Assembly: GCA_002389385.1 (NCBI GenBank)
Contig: DGOK01000013.1
Coordinates: forward strand, 1-21,072
Direction of reading: 5' to 3'
Origin: Rhodospirillaceae bacterium UBA4468
GTDB taxonomy: Bacteria; Pseudomonadota; Alphaproteobacteria; Rhodospirillales; Casp-alpha2
Length of the DNA stretch: 21,072 nucleotides
A model generated the notes under the pieces. The model was given only the letters and a program-made list of their open reading frames with translations. It made no database searches and was not told the DNA's origin. This document shows, one piece after another, positions 15,630 to 21,072 of the stretch (positions are counted from its first letter, which is position 1; each line of letters starts with the position of its first letter). Both the position numbers and the translations under genes were made by a program.

Positions 15630-15977
15630 GTGTCTGTATTTTTTTAGTTTATCGCTTTGTTTGCGCTCTTTTTTGGGATCGCAGGCATCGTCTATGGAAC
15701 TGAGGTATCAAAACGTTGCCAGCAGCGTATCAATGACCGATTTGCGGAAATAGAGATTAAGATGTCTCGTCGTAATAAGGATCATGAAGAAATCATCAAG
15801 AAGGCTGTGCTGAGTTTACGCAACATGATGGAGAAGCTTGAAGAAACCGAGCTATTGCAATCTCGCGAGATTATTGCGATTTCAAAATCGATCAAACCTC
15901 TCGTGAAAGATTTTGAATTACGAGAAGAGCATCGGAAAAAGCAAGAGAAATTTCGTGCGACGCAACGTCGCGGATAA
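15630..15977 (+). pseudogene. Small membrane-anchored coiled-coil protein, probable nonsense codon at codon 6
   Basis: From GTG 15630 (AGGGG upstream) the frame reads VSVFF-stop-FIALFALFFGIAGIVYG and then a charged helical tail. The stop is TAG at 15645-15647. If it were a sense codon, the N-terminus would be one continuous membrane segment of about 20 residues; from the next start, TTG 15657, only about 12 hydrophobic residues remain. The remaining 106 residues (ending at 15977) form a Lys/Glu-rich likely coiled coil (NKDHEEIIKKAV, RNMMEKLEETELLQ). The family is not recognised; the layout recalls small phage-shock-type membrane proteins only in general shape. It may still be made from TTG 15657 in shortened form. 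Typed as pseudogene, but a functional downstream start cannot be excluded. Confidence 0.5.
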
Positions 15978-15983
15978 AACTGT

Positions 15984-16763
15984 TTAAGGTTTCAGTTTAT
16001 AACCTGTCTTAAACATACGCGTACAAATAACCCAAAGTACGATATCAATTGCCACCATCACAGCCATGCCGACCCAAGGTGTAATATCTGCGTGTCCAAT
16101 GAAGCCTGAGCGAAATCCATCAATCATATAAAAGAACGGATTAAAATGAGCGAGTGTCTGGCCGAGCTCAGGCAGACGTTCGATGGAATAAAAAGTACCT
16201 GAAAGAAACGCCAGGGGGGTGATGATGAAATTGGTCACCGCCGCCATGTGGTCAAATTTCTCTGCCCAGATACCTGCAATGATCCCCAGCAATGCGAGCA
16301 TTAAAGACGCTGCAAAAGCATGAAAAAGAATCATACCAACATGTGTGATTTGAAATCCAACAGCGAAGCTCATTGCAACGGTCACGGCAAGGCCAACGCA
16401 TATGCCGCGTGTAACTCCACCCATGGCGATGCCGAAAACAAGCTCGGTCGGGGTAAAAGGAGGCATCAGCGTATCGACAATGTTGCCCTGAACTTTGGCG
16501 ATCATGATGCTGCTGGATGTATTCGCGAACGCATTTTGAGCAATCGCCATCATGACGAGGCCGGGTGCAAGGAATTGACTAAACGGCACGCCATGCACAT
16601 CAGGTCGAAACTGCCCCAGTGCAAGCGAGAAGACGGCCAGGAAAAGTAACGTTGTCACCACAGGCGCTAACATGGTCTGGGTGTAGACTTTCATGAAGCG
16701 CCGAACTTCACGCATGTATAAAGTCCATAGGCCGATTGCATTGGAAGCTGTTGGTTGATGCAT
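15984..16763 (-). CDS. ABC-2 type transporter permease
   Basis: A 259-residue inner-membrane protein with six predicted membrane segments, similar to the YadH/NodJ type of ABC-2 exporters. Characteristic blocks are the N-terminal amphipathic EVRRFMKVYTQTMLAPVV, the LAPGLVMMAIAQNAF region, and the conserved FLSGTFYSIERLP..LAHFNPFFYMIDGFR near the C-terminus. ATG 16763 is chosen over TTG 16775; neither has a strong ribosome-binding site. No ABC ATPase gene is adjacent, which is unusual because these permeases are normally paired with one. The exported substrate is unknown. It ends six bases from the convergent small gene. Confidence 0.9.
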   Translation of the reverse strand: MHQPTASNAIGLWTLYMREVRRFMKVYTQTMLAPVVTTLLFLAVFSLALGQFRPDVHGVPFSQFLAPGLVMMAIAQNAFANTSSSIMIAKVQGNIVDTLMPPFTPTELVFGIAMGGVTRGICVGLAVTVAMSFAVGFQITHVGMILFHAFAASLMLALLGIIAGIWAEKFDHMAAVTNFIITPLAFLSGTFYSIERLPELGQTLAHFNPFFYMIDGFRSGFIGHADITPWVGMAVMVAIDIVLWVICTRMFKTGYKLKP

Positions 16764-16875
16764 GGGTTGGCTCAATTCTGGATGTACTTTGATGTTCTGG
16801 GCGTCGTCGATGTTTCTCTATATATAGTGTGATCAGCGTTTAAACCAGAGCTTGAATGGGGTTAAGCTGCGTAGC

Positions 16876-17478
16876 ATGGATGACGAATTTAACGAGTCGG
16901 ATAAGAAACCAAAGAAACGTAAGGGCCCGCGTAAGGCGACGGCCAAGTATCTTGAGAATTCCGCTGCGCATTATCTGGGTCGATTTGCGACCTCAAAATC
17001 GCACCTTCGCCAAATAATGATGCAAAAAGTAAGGCGCTCGGAAATGCATCATGGAACAGATCCGACCGAAGGTGCGGGCTTTATTGATGTGATCATTGAA
17101 AAATTTGAGCGGTTGGGTTTTCTGGATGACCCCGCTTATGCAGCGATGCGCGCGCGAGGCCTTTATACAAAAGGGACGCCCGTTAAAGGTATTCGTTTTA
17201 AGTTGATGCAAAAAGGTTTGAGCGACGACGATATCGACGCGGCACTTCTCCAACTTGAAGATGAAGTCGAGACGCCGAACCTGGATCTTGCCGCTGCCAT
17301 CCGCCTCGCACGTCGTCGGCGATTTGGCCCCTACAGATCAGATCAAAGTAAAAACGAAGAGCGCCGCGATAAGGATATGTCCGCTATGGCCCGCGCTGGT
17401 TTTTCTTATGACATCGTTGCTCAAGTCCTGGATGCGCCAAGTATCGACGAGCTAGAACTTCAACTCGAGCAGACTTAA
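16876..17478 (+). CDS. recX: RecX-family regulatory protein
   Basis: RecX binds RecA filaments and limits their activity. The 200-residue protein has a basic, probably disordered N-terminus (KKPKKRKGPRKATAK) and then the RecX three-helix repeats, with recognisable blocks HYLGRFATSKSHLRQIMMQK, LGFLDDPAYAAMRARGLYTKG and KGLSDDDIDAAL. ATG 16876 is preferred over TTG 16852, although neither has a clear ribosome-binding site. An AT-rich CTATATATAG (16818-16827) upstream may be part of its promoter. recA is not adjacent. Its stop codon overlaps the stop of the convergent MFS gene. Confidence 0.87.
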   Translation: MDDEFNESDKKPKKRKGPRKATAKYLENSAAHYLGRFATSKSHLRQIMMQKVRRSEMHHGTDPTEGAGFIDVIIEKFERLGFLDDPAYAAMRARGLYTKGTPVKGIRFKLMQKGLSDDDIDAALLQLEDEVETPNLDLAAAIRLARRRRFGPYRSDQSKNEERRDKDMSAMARAGFSYDIVAQVLDAPSIDELELQLEQT

Positions 17479-18749
17479 ACGCGTTCAACTGGCGGCGGCG
17501 TTGGGGCGTCTGAATCTGCTTCTGCTTGGGGATCAAGTTCACCAGCTACGGGCGTTGATCCCGGTGTCGGTACAAACTTATTCTGTTCCGAGAGTGGCGG
17601 TGCTGCACGGCGCGTCATACGCCAAAGCGCATAGATACCAACAATGATGAACACGCCGCCGATATAATAAAATAACCCGGCCACGCCGAGTTCGACCATG
17701 ATGGGGCCAGCCAGAACGGGCCCAATGATGGCACCCGTACCATAAGTGAGAAGCAAAGTGCCACTGACGACAACACGTTCATCGGCTTCGACGTAATCGT
17801 TGGCGTGAGAGACTGTAAGAGCATAAAGCGGGAAACTGGCTGCGCCATAAACGAATGCGATATAGAGCAAATACTCAGGTCGCATAATGCCAACGGTTGC
17901 GATAACGATGGCTATACCGCCTGCAATAAATAAAGCAATGGTGAGGACAGTTCGGCGGTCATATTTATCTGAAAGCCAGCCTATAGGCCACTGCATCAGG
18001 CCACCGCCGAGAATGCAAAGGGCCATGAACAAGGCGATTCCGTCCACATCTAGTCCAACACGTCCTGCGAAGACTGGCGCCAATCCCCAAAATGCGCCTA
18101 GCGCCAGGCCATAGCCAAGGCATCCAATAAAGCCGAGCGGGGAGATTGAGAATAACCTTCGGATCAGAAGCGGCCGTGGTTTTTGAGGCGTTGGTGCCTC
18201 TGTGCGAGTGATGGAAACAGGAATGATGGCAATCGAGACCAGGATAGACACGATACAAAACAAAATATATCCTAGCGGATCGGCAGCAGATACGAGAAAC
18301 TGTCCCGCAGTCAGCGACATCAAGTTCACAAACATATATGCCGCTAGCACCTGTCCGCGCGTCTCGTTCGTTGCGCGCTCATTGAGCCAGCTTTCAATCA
18401 CCATATAAATGCCAGCGAAACAAAATCCTGAAATCGCCCGGAAAACAGTCCATGCGATGGGATCAACAATGATGATGTGTCCGAGGGCTGCGGCTGATGC
18501 CAATGAGGCCAAAGCTGTAAAGCCCCGAATATGCCCGGCGCGTTCGATCAAATAGGCAGTGACAAGCGTCCCAAGCACGAAGCCTAGAAAATAGCCTGAT
18601 GTCATGATCCCGATTGAACTATCTGAGAACTGCTCACCTGCGGCGCGAATGGCGATCAGGGTGCCTTGGAGGCTGTTGCCCATGAGCAGCATGGACATGC
18701 AAAGGAGCAATGAGGATATTGAAAATATTTGTTCGCGAACGGACTGCAT
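17475..18749 (-). CDS. Major facilitator superfamily transporter
   Basis: A 424-residue, 12-helix inner-membrane transporter of the MFS_1 type, resembling the YcaD-like group. The conserved loop between helices 8 and 9 reads GWLSDKYDRRTVL, and the N-half has GYFLGFVLGTL and GFCFAGIYMVIESWLNERA. The C-terminal tail of about 45 residues is Pro/Glu/Asp-rich and probably cytoplasmic and disordered. ATG 18749 follows GGGGAG (18761-18756) at six bases; the frame upstream to 18809 lacks support. The gene is divergent from the zntB-like gene. Substrate unknown; efflux or uptake cannot be decided. Confidence 0.9.
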   Translation of the reverse strand: MQSVREQIFSISSLLLCMSMLLMGNSLQGTLIAIRAAGEQFSDSSIGIMTSGYFLGFVLGTLVTAYLIERAGHIRGFTALASLASAAALGHIIIVDPIAWTVFRAISGFCFAGIYMVIESWLNERATNETRGQVLAAYMFVNLMSLTAGQFLVSAADPLGYILFCIVSILVSIAIIPVSITRTEAPTPQKPRPLLIRRLFSISPLGFIGCLGYGLALGAFWGLAPVFAGRVGLDVDGIALFMALCILGGGLMQWPIGWLSDKYDRRTVLTIALFIAGGIAIVIATVGIMRPEYLLYIAFVYGAASFPLYALTVSHANDYVEADERVVVSGTLLLTYGTGAIIGPVLAGPIMVELGVAGLFYYIGGVFIIVGIYALWRMTRRAAPPLSEQNKFVPTPGSTPVAGELDPQAEADSDAPTPPPVERV

Positions 18750-18840
18750 GTCCCTCTCCCCTTTTCCCTCAGCACGGGCTATTCTACCGCTATCAATAGC
18801 TGACGCCACCCTTGGCGGAAAAATAACTGTGGAGCGTTTG

Positions 18841-19815
18841 ATGAGCGAAGATGATGGATTGATTGGTGCCTATCAACTTGATGGCCAGGGTGGTGGACGC
18901 GAAATCGCCTGGGCTGAAATGGACGCGCTAGCTTCAAAGGAAAACCTTCAATGGTTTCACTTTGACCGAAATGGCGCTGAGGTTGAGCCATGGCTTCGCG
19001 AGAAAAGTGGACTGCGGCCGCTTCAGGTTGATGCGTTGCTAGCGGATGAAACGCGTCCCCGTGTTGTCTTTATGGACAATGGTATCTTGATGACACTCCG
19101 GGGGGTGAATTTGAATCCGGGTGCAAATCCCGAAGATATGGTCAGCCTTCGAATGTGGATTGAGCCAACCCGCATATTCACTGTTCGGATCAGACGCCTG
19201 ATGGCGGTCAATGATGTTCGAGAAAAGCTCACGCAAAATATCGGGCCAAAAAGCACAATCGATGTATTGCGGATGTTGGCAGCAGGTTTGTTACAGCGTT
19301 TGAATCCTGTTCTAGAGCAAATGAACGACGAAATTGATGAACTTGAAAATGATATGGTCGAGAACCCAAACGCTGATATTCGCCATCGGTTAAAGGATTT
19401 GCGGCGCCAGGCTATTGCGCTCAGGCGATATCTCGCACCTCAACGCGAAGCGCTGGCGCGCCTGTACGCCGAAGATGTGGCGTGGATCGATAAAGAGTAT
19501 CGCATGGCGTTTCGCGAAACTGCGGATCAAAGTGCGCGCATTGTTGAGGATTTAGATGCCATGCGCGAACGCGCTGCGGTTATTCAGGATGAACTCACGA
19601 ACCGTACGGCAGAGCATATGAATAGAAATATGTACACGTTGAGTGTTGTTGCCGCATTGATGTTACCGCTTGGTGTGATCACCGGAATGCTTGGTATGAA
19701 TGTTGGCGGTATGCCGCTTAGCGAAAGCAAACACGGGTTTCCAATTGTTATGGGTATGCTCGGTTTAATCGTTGCGCTCCAGGTGCTTATTTACCGTCGC
19801 CTCAAATGGATTTAA
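18841..19815 (+). CDS. zntB: ZntB/CorA-family divalent cation transporter
   Basis: A 324-residue 2-TM-GxN protein. The long N-terminal cytoplasmic domain contains the ZntB-like blocks WFHFDRNGAEVEPWL, LLADETRPR and SLRMWIEPTRIFTVRIRR and the coiled-coil stalk helix. Two membrane helices lie at the C-terminus, with the signature G285-M286-N287 (GMNVGGMP) between them. ZntB proteins move Zn2+ and CorA moves Mg2+ or Co2+. The N-terminal match favours ZntB, while GMN instead of GIN is a CorA-like variant of the signature. ATG at 18841 follows GGAG at six bases; an upstream extension would run into the divergent MFS gene. Confidence 0.9.
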   Translation: MSEDDGLIGAYQLDGQGGGREIAWAEMDALASKENLQWFHFDRNGAEVEPWLREKSGLRPLQVDALLADETRPRVVFMDNGILMTLRGVNLNPGANPEDMVSLRMWIEPTRIFTVRIRRLMAVNDVREKLTQNIGPKSTIDVLRMLAAGLLQRLNPVLEQMNDEIDELENDMVENPNADIRHRLKDLRRQAIALRRYLAPQREALARLYAEDVAWIDKEYRMAFRETADQSARIVEDLDAMRERAAVIQDELTNRTAEHMNRNMYTLSVVAALMLPLGVITGMLGMNVGGMPLSESKHGFPIVMGMLGLIVALQVLIYRRLKWI

Positions 19816-19888
19816 GCTGAACGATTGCAAGTGCAGTGTTTCTTGATTATCTCACCCGCAAAGCCTTAATCCGCATCGGAGCATCATT

Positions 19889-21055
19889 GTGAATACGCAA
19901 AGCCTACAAGATTTCTGGACAGTTGTTGTTGAGGTCTGGTCAAACGGCGTCGGCGGTGTCGATATTGGGCAGATCCTCAATGCTTTGGGCATCCTTCTTG
20001 CGTTCTTTGTGCTGCGCGGATTGATCGCCAAGTTCCTTATTGGTTGGCTACGCCGAATGGCACAAAAAACAGTATGGAAAATGGATGATCATGTCGTTGA
20101 CGCCATTGCACCGCCGCTGCGCGCCATCCCGGTTGTTTTTGGTATTTTTGTCGCGACGAACTATATGCACTTCGAAGGCGTCGTCGACGTTATCGTTCAA
20201 AACATCACGCGCTCATTAATCAGCATCGTGATATTTTGGACAATTCTCCGTACCTTAGGCCCGCTTTCGCATGCCTTTGATCGTCTGGAGAAAGCCTTAA
20301 GCCGCGAACTGATCGAATGGATGATGAAGGCGCTTCGGGTGGCCGTCGTTCTTGTTGGTGCTGCAACGGTTCTGCAAATCTGGGGTATTCAAATTGCACC
20401 GATTATCGCAGGTGCTGGCTTGCTGGGTGTTGCGGTCGCGCTGGGCGCACAAGATCTGTTTAAAAACCTGATTGCGGGCATCCTTATACTTGGTGAAAAG
20501 CGCTTTAAAGTTGGAGATTGGATCAGGGTCGATGGCGTGGTCGAAGGAACGGTCGAAGCCATCGGGTTTAGATCAACGGTTGTGCGCCGGTTTGATAAAG
20601 CGCCGGTTATGGTGCCGAACGCAAAGCTCTCTGATACAGCTGTCACGAATTTTACCGAGATGACGTACCGAAGGATTTATTGGCACATCGGCGTGGAGTA
20701 TCGGACGAGTATTGAACAATTGAGCGAGATTCGTGAAAAGATCGCCGCACATATTGCTGAAGATGGAGATTTTGTAGACGCGAAAGATGCATCGACTTTC
20801 GTTCGGATCGACAAGTTTGGCGCATCATCGATTGATATTTTGGTATACTGCTTCACTAAGACGACACGCTGGGGTGAATGGTTAGAAGTTAAAGAAAAGT
20901 TGGCTTATACAATTATGAAGATTGTAGAGGAGGCGGGTTCTGGCTTCGCTTTCCCATCAACATCTATATATGTTGAGAGCCTGCCAGCCGACCGTCCGGA
21001 ACCGTTTGTGCCGCCTGCACGTGAAGAAACCACATCTGAAGAAACAGTAAAATAA
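19889..21055 (+). CDS. MscS-family mechanosensitive channel
   Basis: A 388-residue inner-membrane channel that releases solutes on hypo-osmotic shock. Several N-terminal membrane helices are followed by the pore helix TM3 (about 172-195, IIAGAGLLGVAVALGAQDLF) and the MscS beta domain with RFKVGDWIRVDGVVEGTVEAIG and the VPNAKL block (242-247). The C-terminal domain ends in an acidic Pro-rich tail. The start is GTG 19889 with GGAG (19878-19881) seven bases upstream. It is downstream of zntB in the same direction with a 73-base gap, and a further gene begins 14 bases after its stop. Confidence 0.94.
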   Translation: MNTQSLQDFWTVVVEVWSNGVGGVDIGQILNALGILLAFFVLRGLIAKFLIGWLRRMAQKTVWKMDDHVVDAIAPPLRAIPVVFGIFVATNYMHFEGVVDVIVQNITRSLISIVIFWTILRTLGPLSHAFDRLEKALSRELIEWMMKALRVAVVLVGAATVLQIWGIQIAPIIAGAGLLGVAVALGAQDLFKNLIAGILILGEKRFKVGDWIRVDGVVEGTVEAIGFRSTVVRRFDKAPVMVPNAKLSDTAVTNFTEMTYRRIYWHIGVEYRTSIEQLSEIREKIAAHIAEDGDFVDAKDASTFVRIDKFGASSIDILVYCFTKTTRWGEWLEVKEKLAYTIMKIVEEAGSGFAFPSTSIYVESLPADRPEPFVPPAREETTSEETVK

Positions 21056-21057
21056 GC

Positions 21058-21072
21058 GAGGAATTTCCTATG
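21058..21072 (+). other. Start of a further gene cut by the window edge
   Basis: GAGGAA (21058-21063) and, six bases on, ATG at 21070-21072 form a good translation start 14 bases after the MscS gene stop. The coding sequence itself lies outside the window, so nothing can be said about the product. Confidence 0.55.

Noticed and set aside
321..15647. Global reassignment of TAG to Trp
   Set aside because: TAG ends the intact TauD-type, OmpA-lipoprotein and argD genes at the expected lengths, so TAG is a working stop codon here; local nonsense mutations are simpler.
16818..16827. Palindrome CTATATATAG before recX as an operator
   Set aside because: Alternating TA runs are automatically palindromic; it is more simply part of a promoter, and no LexA-type site was recognised.
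18604..18840. N-terminal extension of the zntB-like gene
   Set aside because: It would overlap the 5' end of the divergent MFS gene; the ATG at 18841 has a good GGAG site and matches the family length.

Overview
The window looks like chromosomal DNA of an alphaproteobacterium. The evidence is the argD-argF order leading into an hslO/lipoprotein block, alphaproteobacterial-type ApaG, FolE, RecX and ZntB proteins, and balanced base composition. The genus cannot be told from the sequence alone; a Rhodospirillales-like marine or soil bacterium is only a guess. There is no CRISPR array, insertion sequence or prophage, and nearly all of the DNA is coding.

Left part (1-6652). A decayed C-terminal fragment of an ergothioneine synthase (egtB) carries an in-frame amber codon. 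It is followed by a tRNA-Gly(CCC) gene on the minus strand. Next come three metabolic genes of unassigned pathway: a serine-hydroxymethyltransferase-like PLP enzyme lacking the usual catalytic Glu, an acyl-CoA dehydrogenase with its catalytic base at the isovaleryl-CoA/long-chain position, and a convergent TauD/TfdA-type dioxygenase. Divergent from the dioxygenase is a two-gene unit: a radical SAM protein with a Cys-rich C-terminus, and a metallophosphoesterase-like protein that has lost several metal ligands and gained a Cys cluster. This pair is the best candidate for an undescribed system here.

Middle part (6653-10985). Plus-strand genes encode an OmpA-domain lipoprotein, ApaG, GTP cyclohydrolase I (FolE), the potassium transporter subunit TrkH, and an unrecognised 154-residue protein probably coupled to trkH.

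Right part (10986-21072). A minus-strand operon runs argD, argF, a GNAT acetyltransferase, hslO and a lipoprotein gene, with overlaps or gaps of a few bases and a good sigma-70-type promoter before argD. Beyond it lie a small membrane/coiled-coil protein gene with a probable nonsense codon at codon 6, an ABC-2 permease without an adjacent ATPase, recX, an MFS transporter convergent with recX, a divergent zntB/corA-type transporter, and an MscS-type channel. A ribosome-binding site and ATG at the right edge mark the start of another gene.

Two genes (egtB remnant and the small membrane protein) are interrupted by TAG codons where TGG (Trp) would be expected. TAG also ends several intact genes here, so simple nonsense decay is the leading explanation.
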